In this document: one piece after another, positions 1-8,891 of the stretch | Position numbering within the stretch: position 1 is the first letter of the stretch | Layout: each line of letters starts with the position of its first letter | DNA from: Streptomyces sp. 6-11-2 | Lineage (GTDB): Bacteria; Actinomycetota; Actinomycetes; Streptomycetales; Streptomycetaceae | Reading direction: 5' to 3' | DNA: 64,000 nt | Assembly: GCF_006540305.1 (NCBI RefSeq) | Contig: NZ_BJOR01000001.1 | Location: forward strand, 6,448,001 to 6,512,000 | Position numbers and translations under genes: made by a program | The notes under the pieces: model-generated | The model's database searches: none | The model's input: the letters and a program-made list of their open reading frames with translations, nothing else | What the model was told of the DNA's origin: nothing

Positions 1-252
1 GACCTCCGACGACGGCCGCGCGGGATCGGCGCCGGTCAGCTCCATCCCCGGCAGCGCGTGCATCCCGTGCACCTTGCCGTACGTCAGCGAAGGCCACCGG
101 AACTGCCAGGCACCGCCCGGACCGGCGGGGCGGTCGAGCACGACGAAGTCGCGGTCCGGCTCGAATCCTGTGCGCCGCAGGTGATAGGCGCTGGACAGAC
201 CCGCCTGACCAGCGCCCACGACGACCACGTCGACCTCGCGTTCGGTGTTCAC
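1..252 (-). CDS. FAD/NAD(P)-binding oxidoreductase, N-terminal part (runs off the window)
   Basis: The reverse strand reads from a GTG at 252 down to base 1 without a stop, giving 84 codons of an N-terminus. After a short lead comes VDVVVVGAGQAGLSSAYHL, a classic Rossmann dinucleotide-binding fingerprint (GxGxxG/A), followed by the end of the first beta-alpha-beta unit (FVVLD). This is the FAD-binding start of the flavin-containing monooxygenase/thioredoxin-reductase-like superfamily. A purine-rich GGGAGGA lies just upstream of the GTG, but the spacing is short, so the exact start is uncertain. The substrate cannot be inferred because the rest lies outside. It is divergent from the YjbQ gene, with about 60 bases between them. 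Confidence 0.75.
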   Translation of the reverse strand, partial: MNTEREVDVVVVGAGQAGLSSAYHLRRTGFEPDRDFVVLDRPAGPGGAWQFRWPSLTYGKVHGMHALPGMELTGADPARPSSEV

Positions 253-312
253 CTTCCTCCCAACCGTGCCGCGGGCGCCGATCTTCCCCGGTGATCGAGG
301 AGGATGGGGACC

Positions 313-735
313 ATGTCACGTGCCTTCACCACCCGAGTGCTGAACGTGGCCTCCGGTTCCCGGGAGACGGTCGTCGACCTGACCCGTGACTGCGAGGCCT
401 TCCTCCAGGAGACCGCGGCCGGCCGGGACGGTCTGCTGAACCTGTTCGTGCCGCACGCCACCGCCGGCATCGCGATCATCGAGACCGGCGCCGGAAGTGA
501 CGACGACCTGCTCGCCGCCCTGCACACCCTGCTGCCCGCCGACGACCGCTGGCAGCACCGTCACGGCAGCCCCGGTCACGGCCGCGACCACGTGCTGCCC
601 GCCATCGTGCCGCCGCACGCGACCATCCCGGTCCTCGGCGGTCGGCTGGAACTGGGCACTTGGCAGTCGGTGTGCCTGGTGGACACGAACATCTCTAAAG
701 ACAACCGTCAGGTTCGTCTGAGCTTCCTCGGCTGA
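313..735 (+). CDS. YjbQ/UPF0047 family protein
   Basis: The 140-residue product matches the whole length of the YjbQ (UPF0047) family: an early strand, the conserved NLFVPHATAGIAIIET segment, a central HGSPGHGRDHVLPAIVPP segment, and the terminal LGTWQSVCLVD stretch. Family members are small trimeric beta proteins with conserved His/Glu; some have been credited with weak thiamine-phosphate synthase activity, but the physiological role is unsettled. An ATG at 304 sits only one base after GAGGAGG, so the ATG at 313, about ten bases away, is preferred. It stands alone and is divergent from the flavoprotein. Confidence 0.85.
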   Translation: MSRAFTTRVLNVASGSRETVVDLTRDCEAFLQETAAGRDGLLNLFVPHATAGIAIIETGAGSDDDLLAALHTLLPADDRWQHRHGSPGHGRDHVLPAIVPPHATIPVLGGRLELGTWQSVCLVDTNISKDNRQVRLSFLG

Positions 736-949
736 CCAAGATCGCTCGCGGGGGCCGTGCCGCCAATTCTCCGTACCATGCGTGCGCGAACGGAGAGAAA
801 CTTGCGCGGTACGGACCCAAGTGTGATCGAACGCCCCTATGACGGGTGCGGTAAATGTCTGCTCGGAGTGAGGCGGCTGTCGCGCGTGAAGCTGGCGACG
901 TCGTCCCCCGAGCGTCAGCGGGAGAACGTGCTCACTGCCGCCGCCTCAG

Positions 950-1563
950 TCGGCGCGCACACGAGGTCGCCCGTCGCGTCCTGGCCGATCCCGACAACGT
1001 CACCCCCAGTAGTGAGGCTGCCCGCCTCAACCGTGCTGGGGAACTGTCGCCCGCAGATCATTTGGCCGTGATGTACGGCAAGTCGGCCGGGGGCCGGCCA
1101 TGGTCCCCGCAGAGCCTGAAGAACATCCTCCTGTCGGAGGCCACGCTCGGCTACCTGATGCACCGGAACAAGCCGGTCCTTGGGAGGGACGGCAACCCCG
1201 TAAAGCTCTGCGAAGGACTGTGGGACCGGGCGACGCATGAGGCGCTCAAGAAAGCTGTACTCGACCGGAAGGTTCCTTGGACGCGTCACTCGAACCGTGA
1301 CTACCTGCTGACGTACGTCGCCCTGTGCGGACAGTGCCACACGCGCTTGTACACCCAGACGTCGCAGGATGCACCTCCGCGATATACCTGTACAGCCCGG
1401 AACAAGGGTTGGCGGCACGCCCAGCACTGTCGTCCTGCACCGCTCATCAACGCTCACCTCCTCGACTCGTACGTTGAGGAATGGTTTCTCCGTGAGCTGG
1501 GAGACGGCCTGATCTACGAGACGGTGTACGACCCGGGAAACGGCATCCCCGAGCGGATAGCGG
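950..1563 (+). pseudogene. Large serine recombinase, middle part (interrupted 5' piece)
   Basis: From about base 950 the frame reads HEVARRVLADPDNVT, then the recombinase domain (GRPWSPQSLKNILLSEATLGYL) and a zinc-ribbon segment (CGQCHTRLY followed by a downstream Cys). These belong to phage or integrative-element serine integrases. The catalytic resolvase N-terminus is not present upstream, so the gene was already truncated. At 1563 the frame is broken by the IS256-family element; it resumes in frame at 3447. If the element and one 8-bp target copy are removed, the reading becomes RIAE-TRASRERLRADREAG. The product is almost certainly inactive. Confidence 0.8.
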
Positions 1564-1599
1564 AGCAATAGTCAAGACTTGTGGATGAGTTGACTGCGG

Positions 1600-2067
1600 T
1601 CAGCGTCTCCTTTGCTGCTTCAGGTTGGCCCGGGCGGTGTTGCGGATCCGCTTGGTGCGGCCGCGGTCGGCGAGGATCTCGAGGGCGGCGGCGTTCGACG
1701 CTTCGGCTGTTTTGAGTTGGAGCCAGTCGGATGAGTCGAGCAGGGCGTCCGGACGCCACGGTTGCCGCAGTGTGATGGCTCGGAAGAGGGACCATTCGCG
1801 CAGGCGTCGGGTCAGGAACGGATAGTGCGTAGTGGCCTGGGTCATCTTCTCGGCCCAAGATTCATAGGCGTGTCCGCAGTGGAGGTCAGCAGCCCGGCGG
1901 TCCAGGTGCCGCAGGACGGCGGACTGGGCCATCGTCTGGTCCGCGTCGGTGAGGACTTCGCCGACCAGGTCGACCTCGTCGGCCTCCGTGACCTGCTCAA
2001 GCTCGCTCAGGTAGTCCCAGAAGCGAAGGTGCTCGGCCGGCTCCTCCTGCGGCGTGTCGTGGTTCAT
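1600..2067 (-). CDS. IS-associated accessory protein of unknown function
   Basis: A 155-residue hydrophilic protein rich in Trp, Arg and Glu, translationally coupled to the upstream transposase. It ends within 40 bases of the IS left end, so it belongs to the element. No catalytic motif is recognised. Such second ORFs occur in some actinobacterial IS256-like elements. A short ORF beginning MNDRN at 55681, directly after the remnant transposase there, may be the truncated start of a homologue, which would support the gene being part of the element. Confidence 0.7.
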   Translation of the reverse strand: MNHDTPQEEPAEHLRFWDYLSELEQVTEADEVDLVGEVLTDADQTMAQSAVLRHLDRRAADLHCGHAYESWAEKMTQATTHYPFLTRRLREWSLFRAITLRQPWRPDALLDSSDWLQLKTAEASNAAALEILADRGRTKRIRNTARANLKQQRRR

Positions 2068-3314
2068 GCGGCCTGGTCCTGTCGCTCGACCAGCGCGCCG
2101 TTCTCAAACGTGGCACCCGCCCGGACGAGAGGGACCAGGTGGGCGCCTGTGATCGAGCGCCAGCGGACCTGGGCGGACTCCACCAGCTTGAACACCATCG
2201 CCAGCGCCGCGGCCGGGCTGCCGGCCCCTCGGGTGACCTTGGTCCGCAGCTTGACCGTGGAGAACGTCGACTCGATCGGATTCGTGGTCCTCAGATGGAC
2301 CCAGTGCTCGGCGGGGAAGTCGTAGAACGCCAGCAGCTCATCCCGGTCGTCGGTGATCTTCGCGACGGCCTTGGGCCACTTGGCGCCGTAGGTCTTCGCG
2401 AACGCCTCGATCGCCTTCTCGGCGTGGGCGCGGTCCTCGGCGTTGTAGATCTCCCGCATCGCCTTGGTCGCACCCGGCTGCGCGGACTTCGGCAGGGCGT
2501 TCGATACATTCCGGGCCTTGTGAACCCAGCACCGCTGGTGCCGGGCGGCGGGAAAGACCTCGGCCAGGGCGTTCCACAAGCCCATCGCGCCGTCGCCGAC
2601 CACCAGCTCGGGGTCACGCATGCCCCGGCGGCGGCAGTCGCGCAGCAGGTCCGCCCACGATTCGGTGGACTCCCGCAGCCCCTCGGCCAGCGCGACCAGC
2701 TCTTTGGTGCCGTCCAGGCGGACCCCGAGCAGGACCAGCACGCACGAGTGCGCCTGGCCGAGCCGGACCTTGGGGTGCACCCCGTCAGCCCACACGTAGA
2801 CGTAATCGGTCTGCGACAGGTCACGCTGCTGGAAGGCGGCGTGGTCGTCGCTCCACTGCCTGGTCAGCCGGGTCACGGTCGCCGGCGACAGGCCGGCCGC
2901 GCCGCCGAGGAACTGCTCCAACGCGGGCACGAAGTCCCCCGACGACAGACCGTGCAGATAGAGCAGCGGCAGCACCTCGGACACCTTCGGCGACTTGCGG
3001 CACCACGGCGGCAAGATCTTCGAGGAGAACCGCTTGCGCTCACCGGTCGCCTCGTCGACGCGCCGGTCGTTCACCCGCGGGGCCCTGACCTCGACGGGAC
3101 CGGCCGCGGTGACCACGGTGCGGGGCCGATGGTGGCCGTTGCGGACCACCAGACGACGACCCGCCTCGTCGGTCTCGGCCGCCAACTCGGCTATGTACTG
3201 GTTGACTTCCGCCTCCAGCGCGGCGGCCAGCATCCGGCGTGCGCCTTCACGCACAATCTCATCGATCAGGGAGCCGGACTGGGTGGAGCCGTCGTCGGTG
3301 ACTACGCTGAGCAC
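2064..3314 (-). CDS. IS256-family (mutator-type) transposase
   Basis: A 416-residue protein covering the whole mutator-type transposase family: an N-terminal GARRMLAAALEAEV segment, then YVYVWADGVHPKVR with the first catalytic Asp, VVGDGAMGLWNAL with the second, and TTNPIESTFSTVKLRTK with the catalytic Glu. It cuts and pastes the element that contains it. The stop overlaps the start of the accessory gene (ATGA at 2064-2067), implying coupled translation. A closely related C-terminal remnant lies at 55448-55684. Confidence 0.95.
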   Translation of the reverse strand: MLSVVTDDGSTQSGSLIDEIVREGARRMLAAALEAEVNQYIAELAAETDEAGRRLVVRNGHHRPRTVVTAAGPVEVRAPRVNDRRVDEATGERKRFSSKILPPWCRKSPKVSEVLPLLYLHGLSSGDFVPALEQFLGGAAGLSPATVTRLTRQWSDDHAAFQQRDLSQTDYVYVWADGVHPKVRLGQAHSCVLVLLGVRLDGTKELVALAEGLRESTESWADLLRDCRRRGMRDPELVVGDGAMGLWNALAEVFPAARHQRCWVHKARNVSNALPKSAQPGATKAMREIYNAEDRAHAEKAIEAFAKTYGAKWPKAVAKITDDRDELLAFYDFPAEHWVHLRTTNPIESTFSTVKLRTKVTRGAGSPAAALAMVFKLVESAQVRWRSITGAHLVPLVRAGATFENGALVERQDQAA

Positions 3315-3446
3315 GGGCGTGCCTTCCCGACCCGCGCTGCGAACGCGGGCCTACTCGGTGACCATCACAGGATCATTCGGGAAGGTACGCCCTCCGCATG
3401 CCTTCCCGGAACCGATCCACAAGTCCTGAGCATTGCTCGATAGCGG

Positions 3447-3781
3447 AGACACGAGCCAGCCGCGAACGACTTCGAGCCGACCGTGAGGCCGGGCTCTACG
3501 ACTCGCCGGACGACGCCGCCTGGTTCCGGGATCGGTACGCTGCGTTGGGTCGTGAGTTGGCTGCTCTCGAGGCTGAGCCCCAGCGGGCACCCGGCATGGT
3601 CCGGCGGCCGACAGGTGAGACGGTCGCCGACCGTTGGTTCGGTGCTCCTGACGTGCAAGCCCGCAAGGAGATTCTGATCGACTTCGGCGTCCGGGTAACC
3701 CTCTTCCCGGCCATCGCTCCGGTTCGCTGGGTACCCGGCTTCCTGCATGGCCCCGAGCAGAGTCCGACGGACACGCTGTAG
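3447..3781 (+). pseudogene. Large serine recombinase, C-terminal piece
   Basis: This is the continuation of the recombinase fragment that ends at 1563. It reads in frame from the right-hand target duplication: a coiled-coil-like Arg/Glu segment, then WFRDRYAALGRELAALEAEP, and a terminal segment ending FGVRVTLFPAIAPVRWVPGF before TAG at 3779-3781. Long helical coiled coils followed by a small C-terminal strand are usual in serine integrases. It has no start codon or ribosome-binding site of its own. A strong hairpin follows directly. Confidence 0.75.
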
Positions 3782-3788
3782 GGGAAAA

Positions 3789-3830
3789 CTCACGTGGGTG
3801 ATGCGCCGACGGGCGGATCACCCACGTGAG
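3789..3830 (+). terminator. Perfect 14-bp hairpin after the recombinase gene
   Basis: CTCACGTGGGTGAT (3789-3802) is exactly complementary to ATCACCCACGTGAG (3817-3830), with a 14-base GC-rich loop. It begins eight bases after the recombinase stop codon. There is no T-run, as is common for Streptomyces terminators, so it could end transcripts from either side. Confidence 0.7.
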
Positions 3831-4769
3831 CCCACTACCGCGCAACTCCGGCCTATGCAAGCCGAGTATCGCTGCCAGGCTTTCAACACGGCGGAAAAGC
3901 GGCAAGGCGAGTGAGGCGGCTGGATGGACGAGGCGAAACTGCGTGAGAGCGCAGTGGCAGAGTTGCGGGTTGATCACACGACTTCCGATGGGGTGTGGAC
4001 GATCACGTCGCGAGACCGGTTGGCCGACCAGGCGATCGCCGAAGCCCTCCCGACGGAGCGGTGTGACGGGTCTCCAGAATCCTGTGGGCTCGTACGGACT
4101 GTCCTGGCGGATGAGGTTGCGATACGAATAAAAGATGCTGGCTCCGTGCTTGGCGGCCGGGAGCTCTTGGACGGGGCGGGTGAGCAATGGCGTTCCTGTT
4201 CACCCTCCGATCTGAACCCGCCGTTGGCCCTATCTACATGGAGTCGACTTCATGGGGGTTGTGCCTTTGGCTCCGCAAGATCACACGGGATGGCGGATGG
4301 GTAGACGGACCCCTGGACGTCAGGCTCCGGCTGCAACGGAACTTCACGCGGACCCGATCAGGGATTGAGGTGGCTCTCGCTCAACCGAGGGTCCAGCTTC
4401 TGCGATCCGGGGCCTCGGCTGCGTCCTACCAGTTGGCTGTTTAGAGAGTTGGCGCATTCTATCGAAACGTCCGGGCGGAGAGGAGGATGTAATGCTTCCC
4501 CTGCTCGAGGTGTGACAATCAAATTCTGGTGTGTTCGGCGCTGGAGGAAGCCGCGGCAACGTCTCGTACAGCGGGGTCCACCTGGCGGTGGTCGCAAGCT
4601 GCCGCTCGGCTGCGGCATTGGCCTTGAGGTCCTCCGAAAGTCCTTCATCGCCAGCGGTGGTGTTCTCGCTTTCTCCGCATCAAGCCGAACTACGAACCTT
4701 GTGAGAGAGCGCTCGGCGGAGCATGTGTGTTGCACCGCCCCTTGTACTACAGCCGGTGAACCTTCCCCT
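3831..4769. other. Region without a recognised gene
   Basis: Between the hairpin and the IS3-like element I see no protein I can identify. The longest plausible forward frame starts at 3924 (MDEAKLRESAVAEL) and runs to 4304, but its second half looks non-coding and there is no good ribosome-binding site. The stretch is less GC-biased at third codon positions than its neighbours and may be decayed mobile DNA. Confidence 0.4.
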
Positions 4770-4823
4770 TGATCGTGGACACCTGGAAACTGGGACATGA
4801 GGTTCCAGAGGAAGTAGTGCCAG

Positions 4824-5129
4824 GTGGGAAGCAAGAACAAACGCAGCAGGCGGTACACGGAGGAGTTCAAACGGGACGCGGTCGCGCTCGTTCGCTCCTC
4901 CGGGAAGACCGTCACCGAGGTGGCCCGGGAGATCGGGGTCAGCGCCGAGGGACTGCGGAACTGGGTCAAGCAGGACACGATCGACCGTGGGCAGGGGGCG
5001 CCGGGAGAGCTGACGACGGCCGAGCGTGAAGAGCTGCGCCGGCTGCGGAGGCTGGCCGCCGAGCAGGCGGAGACGATCGAGGTGCTGCGAAAAGCGGCGG
5101 TCTTCTTCGCGAAGGAGAGCGATCGATGA
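4824..5129 (+). CDS. IS3-family transposase OrfA (DNA-binding subunit)
   Basis: A 101-residue protein with the standard IS3 OrfA pattern: an N-terminal helix-turn-helix (RRYTEEFKRDAVALV, then TEVAREIGVSAEGLRNWVKQ) and a C-terminal leucine-zipper-like coiled coil (EELRRLRRLAAEQAETIEVL). It binds the element ends and is normally also fused to OrfB by programmed -1 frameshifting. The start is GTG at 4824, after GAGGAAG. It overlaps orfB by four bases (ATGA at 5126), so coupled initiation is also possible. Confidence 0.9.
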   Translation: MGSKNKRSRRYTEEFKRDAVALVRSSGKTVTEVAREIGVSAEGLRNWVKQDTIDRGQGAPGELTTAEREELRRLRRLAAEQAETIEVLRKAAVFFAKESDR

Positions 5130-6019
5130 GCGAGGTGTACGCGTTCATCGAGGCGGAGAAGACCACCCATAACGTTGCTCTGTTATGCCGGCTGCTGAAG
5201 GTGGCCCGCTCCTCCTTCTACGCGTGGCTGGCCGGCGAGAAGACGCGCTCGGCGAGGAAGGCCGCCGATGACGCCCTGGCCCACGAGATCACCGTGCTCC
5301 ACGTCGCCTCCAAAGCCACCTACGGGGTGCCGCGCATCCACGCCGGGCTGCGCCGGCTCGGACACCGCGTGAACCGCAAACGGATCGAGCGCGTCATGCG
5401 TGAACGCGGCATCAGCGGTGTCACACGGCGCAGGCGCAAGGGCCTGACCCGCCCGGCCAAAAGGGCGGTGCCCGCCCCGGACCTGATCGGCCGAGACTTC
5501 ACCGCACCGGCGCCGGGGATGAAGCTGGTCGGCGACATCACCTACATCGCCACCGATGAGGGCTGGCTGTATCTGGCGACCTGGCTGGACCTCGCAACCC
5601 GCGAGATCGTCGGCTACTCGATGGCCGACCACCACCGCGCCGGCCTGGTCGTGGACGCGCTGAAGATGGCCGCCGGACGCGGGCAGCTGAAGCCCGGATG
5701 CATTGCGCACTCGGACCGCGGCAGTGAATACACCTCCGACGAACTCCGGCGTGAAATAGACAGGTTGGGACTGCATCAGAGCATGGGCCGCACCGGCTCA
5801 TGCTTCGACAACGCCGCCGCCGAGTCGTTCTTCGCACTGCTGAAGGAGGAGATCGGAACCCGCAGCTGGCCCGACCGGTCCAGCGCCCGCGCGGAAATCT
5901 TCGCTTTCGTCGAGACCTTCTACAACCGACAGCGCCTACGCCGCCATCCACGCTGGGGCTACCTCACCCCGCTGGAGACCCGACAGCGCCTCGAACAAGA
6001 ACACGCCCTCGTGGCGTAA
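5126..6019 (+). CDS. IS3-family transposase OrfB (DDE catalytic subunit)
   Basis: A 297-residue rve-type integrase-core protein. An N-terminal HTH_21 region (YGVPRIHAGLRRLGHRVNRKRIERVM) precedes the catalytic core, with the first Asp in KLVGDITYIAT, the second in IAHSDRGSEY and the Glu in NAAAESFFALLKEE. The C-terminal FYNRQRLRRHPRWGYLTP motif is also standard. All catalytic residues are present, so the copy may be active. It is translated from an ATG overlapping orfA. Confidence 0.95.
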   Translation: MSEVYAFIEAEKTTHNVALLCRLLKVARSSFYAWLAGEKTRSARKAADDALAHEITVLHVASKATYGVPRIHAGLRRLGHRVNRKRIERVMRERGISGVTRRRRKGLTRPAKRAVPAPDLIGRDFTAPAPGMKLVGDITYIATDEGWLYLATWLDLATREIVGYSMADHHRAGLVVDALKMAAGRGQLKPGCIAHSDRGSEYTSDELRREIDRLGLHQSMGRTGSCFDNAAAESFFALLKEEIGTRSWPDRSSARAEIFAFVETFYNRQRLRRHPRWGYLTPLETRQRLEQEHALVA

Positions 6020-6094
6020 GCATCGAGTGTCCAAGATCACGGGAAGCTTCACGGAGATCTTGTGGCGGGTTCTGTGGCGCGTCGTTGACCGGGC

Positions 6095-7354
6095 ATGATG
6101 CTGGGTGTGACGGCTGAGCAGATAGCCGAGTGGGATGCGGAACTGTCCGTGTTGACCGGGTCGTTGGGGTGTTTGTTCAACCGTCCGGAGTCGCGGGTGG
6201 TGTTCGCGCAGTTCATCGAGGGACTGCTGGCGGAGCTGCCGAAGAAGAACGGCTGGACGCTGTCGGAGCGGGCGGGGCATGTCACAGCGGACCGGATGCA
6301 GTGGCTGCTCAACGGCTCGGTATGGGAGGCGGACCGGCTGCGCGGCGCGGTGCGTGACTACGTGCTTTCGCACCTGGGCGATGCGGACGCCTCGCTGGTC
6401 ATCGACGACACCCAGGTTCAGAAGAAGGGCGCGAAATCGGTCGGGGTGGCCTTCCAGCACTGCGGACTGACCGGCGATGTCCGCAACTGCCAGACCATGG
6501 TGATGCTCACCTACGCCACCGCCGCCGGACACGCCTTTATCGACCCCCGCCTGTATCTGCCCGAAGAGTGGACCGCCGACCGGGAGCGGTGCCGCCAGGC
6601 GGGCGTTCCCGACGAGGTCGCCATCGCGACCAAGCCCGAGCTGGCCATCACCATGCTCGAACAGGCCCGGGCGGCCCGCGTTCCGTTCACCTGGGTGCCG
6701 GCCGACGCCGGCTCCGGCCGCGACCCGCAGCTGCGGGCCTGGTGTCACCAACGAGTGGTGCCCTATGTACTCGGCGTCCCGGTCGACCTGCCCCTCGACG
6801 GCCCGCCCGGCAAACCCCGCCACCCAGCCGTGAAGCGCGCCGATGGCCTGCTCCACCACGCCAAGGCCCGTGACCAGTGGGAACGCCGCTCCTGCGGCGA
6901 CGGAGCCAAGGGCACCCGCCTCTACGACTGGACGGCCTTCGCCATGACCGTGAAGGACGAGGACCCGGCCGACACTTTCACACACTGGCTGGTGCTGCGA
7001 CGGTCCCTTCACCCCAACCGGCGCGGCAAGGACGGCCAACTCCACAGCGAGATCGCCTACTTCCTCGTCCACGCCCCCGCCGACACCGCCATCTCGGAGA
7101 TCATCGCCCGGGCCGGCGGCCGCTGACAGATCGAGGAGGACAACGAGATCAACAAGCAGCTCGTCGGCCTGGCCCAGTACCAGGTCCGCAAGTGGACCCC
7201 CTGGCACCGCCACGTCACCGCCTGCATGCTGGCCACCGCGTTCCTTGCCGTCCAACGCGCCGCCTTCCCCGAACCCGACCAGGACCCCGAGCTGGAACAA
7301 GCTCCTGACCTGGGAAAAGACCAGAGCACCGGCGAGAGCGGGGCCACCGGCTGA
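6095..7354 (+). pseudogene. IS701-family transposase with a Trp-to-stop change
   Basis: A 420-codon frame for an IS701-type transposase. The N-terminal half (FAQFIEGLLAELPKKNGWTL), SLVIDDTQVQKKGAKSVGVA with the first catalytic Asp, and WVPADAGSGRDPQLRAW with the second are intact. After ISEIIARAGGR a TGA at 7124-7126 interrupts the frame, which then continues QIEEDNEINKQLVGL and VRKWTPWHRHVTACML to 7354. In relatives a Trp stands where the TGA is (GGRW-IEE), so TGG has become TGA. The product would lack the region carrying the catalytic Glu and is probably dead unless the stop is suppressed. Confidence 0.85.
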
Positions 7355-7599
7355 TCCCCGGCCCGCTCCTGCGGCCCTCCGTCCACGCCATCCGGCACTG
7401 CCTGGCCGCCACCCACCTCAACCCCCGCCACCCCGTCGAGACCGTCCTGACCTGCGAGTTATGGCGCCGCCTGCACCAGACCCGTGCCATGGTCAGCCAC
7501 TACCGACGCCGCGGCGACCCGCTACCGCCCCGCCTGCGGCCCTGGGAGCACCACCGGCCTATCCCGCCGATCACCGACCCTCAAGATCTCCGGCTGTAG
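7351..7599 (+). pseudogene. C-terminal tail of the IS701-type transposase in a shifted frame
   Basis: Directly after the IS701 frame, and in the +1 frame relative to it, an open stretch reads LIPGPLLRPSVHAIRHCLAA and later LWRRLHQTRAMVSHYRRRG. Segments of this kind (a helix, then a Trp-Arg-Arg block and HYRRRG) form the distal end of many actinobacterial IS701 transposases, where they are in one frame with the core. A second lesion in the same gene is the simplest reading, although a separate short cistron cannot be excluded. Confidence 0.5.
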
Positions 7600-7829
7600 T
7601 ACCGGCGGGATATCGAAGCCGCGCACAATGGCGCTCACGGCCTCGATTTGATGGTCACTGATGGGCGTCATCTGTTTTCACTGCTGCGGGGCGGGTTGTG
7701 GTGGGTGGTTGGTGTTGATGGTGTCGTCTGGTTGGTGAAGATTGTTGTCGTTTCACCGGGTGGGGTGGATGACGCCTGCGTGGGCGGGAGTTGGTGGATT
7801 CCGGGGCTGGGGGAGTGCGGGTTTGGACC

Positions 7830-8891
7830 TCACGCGTGCGTCGCGTCCGGGGTGGCGTGATCGGCGATCCAGTGGTCGACGCGGGCCCACTGGGTGAGCA
7901 GCCACTCGCTGCGGGCATCGTCGCCCGGCGGGACGCGGCTTGGGGGTATGCGCCACCAGTACACTCGCACGCTGTCGCGTAGCGGCAGCCGGCTCCAAGC
8001 GGTGCGTGCCGAGTGGACGACGTCGAGGCCGGTGTGGGCGACGAAGACCACGTCGGCCGTGGGCGCGGCGGCGATCGCGGCGAGGGCCCCGGCGTCCTGC
8101 GGCGGCAAGACATGGTGCATTTGTTCCGCGCGGGACGCCCGGCGCGGCAACCCCCGGCGCCGCAGCGAGGCGATTGCGCGTCGGCGGCGGCGCGGTGTGA
8201 AGTTGCCGCCCTCCGGAAAAATCACGAGGGCGTCACCCGGGCCCAGCCCGGCCGCCAGGCCCCTGATCGCGTCCTCGGCCTGGCCGCCGAAGGGTGGAAG
8301 GAAGCAGTGGGGGACCCGCCCGATGAGGACGTCGAGAGCGGGATCGGTGCGTAGTGTCCGCTTCAGGACCGTGTGGGGGCGCAGTCCGACCTGGCTGAGC
8401 AATGTCTGAAGCAGCAGGAAGGAGTCGCCGACCCCGGCGTGCCGTGCGAAGACCAGGACCGGCGCCGCCGCGTTTCCGGTCCCGCTTGGCGGCGGGGGCG
8501 TCACCTCCACCCGGAGCCGGAAGACCCGCTCGCCCGCACGTCGTAGCAGCCGCAGCAGCCTCTCCAGCACGGCGAATGCATCGGCGGCGCGCCGCTCCTG
8601 GCGGTCCCGCCTGTCGGGCAGTCGCCGCGCCCACAGGCCGGCGGCGGCCACCAGCCCGGCCAAATCCACCAGGAGGTACACCAGGGCGAAGCCGGTGATC
8701 CGAACCGGCCTCCAGGGGCCGCGGGTGGCGAGCGAGACCGGCGCGCAGAGTACGCCCGCGGCGAGGAGGAGCGCGGCCACCATGGGGATGAGGACGACCA
8801 GCAGCGCGGTGGTGGTCGTGCGGCGCAGCCCGGTGAGCACTGCATCGGTCAGCCGCGCCGGGCGCCTTCGGGGCGCAACCGCATCGGTCAT
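7830..8891 (-). CDS. 1-acyl-glycerol-3-phosphate acyltransferase-like membrane protein
   Basis: A 353-residue protein with an N-terminal two-helix membrane region (TTALLVVLIPMVAALLLAAG; FALVYLLVDLAGLVAAAG) and a PlsC-type acyltransferase domain: FARHAGVGDSF provides the HX4D catalytic motif, and VIFPEGGNF the FPEG substrate-binding motif. It probably acylates a lysophospholipid or related acceptor at the membrane. The ATG at 8889-8891 overlaps the stop of the upstream patatin gene (ATGA), so the two are coupled; an esterase plus an acyltransferase suggests phospholipid acyl-chain remodelling (inference). Confidence 0.85.
   Translation of the reverse strand: MTDAVAPRRRPARLTDAVLTGLRRTTTTALLVVLIPMVAALLLAAGVLCAPVSLATRGPWRPVRITGFALVYLLVDLAGLVAAAGLWARRLPDRRDRQERRAADAFAVLERLLRLLRRAGERVFRLRVEVTPPPPSGTGNAAAPVLVFARHAGVGDSFLLLQTLLSQVGLRPHTVLKRTLRTDPALDVLIGRVPHCFLPPFGGQAEDAIRGLAAGLGPGDALVIFPEGGNFTPRRRRRAIASLRRRGLPRRASRAEQMHHVLPPQDAGALAAIAAAPTADVVFVAHTGLDVVHSARTAWSRLPLRDSVRVYWWRIPPSRVPPGDDARSEWLLTQWARVDHWIADHATPDATHA

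Larger units (their letters stand above)
1564..3438 (-). mobile_element. IS256-family insertion sequence with accessory gene
   Basis: A 1.88-kb element with imperfect terminal inverted repeats: the left end reads AGCAATAGTCAAGACTTGTG and the reverse complement of the right end reads AGCAATGCTCAGGACTTGTG. It is flanked by an 8-bp direct repeat, GATAGCGG, at 1556-1563 and 3439-3446, consistent with the 8-9 bp target duplication of IS256 elements. It carries two overlapping genes on the reverse strand: a mutator-type transposase and a 155-residue accessory protein. The intact transposase and exact duplication suggest a recent insertion. Confidence 0.88.
4770..6039 (+). mobile_element. IS3-family insertion sequence
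   Basis: About 1.27 kb. The left end TGATCGTGGACAC (4770-4782) and the inverted right end TGATCTTGGACAC (6027-6039) match at 12 of 13 positions. Inside are the two overlapping frames typical of the family, orfA and orfB. No clear 3-bp target duplication is seen (cct on the left, cgg on the right), so the element may have recombined with another copy after insertion. Confidence 0.85.

Noticed and set aside
2139..3443. Long forward ORF opposite the IS256 transposase
   Set aside because: Shadow of the transposase; Arg/Gln/Pro-rich composition and no homology, caused by high GC in third positions.
3831..4769. Possible group II intron after the hairpin at 3789-3830 (group IIC introns insert after terminators)
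   Set aside because: No reverse-transcriptase ORF, no recognisable domain V or GUGYG start.
5936..7300. 454-codon reverse ORF opposite the IS3/IS701 genes
   Set aside because: Antisense shadow: it spans the boundary between two different IS elements and has only Gly/Val-rich low-complexity sequence.
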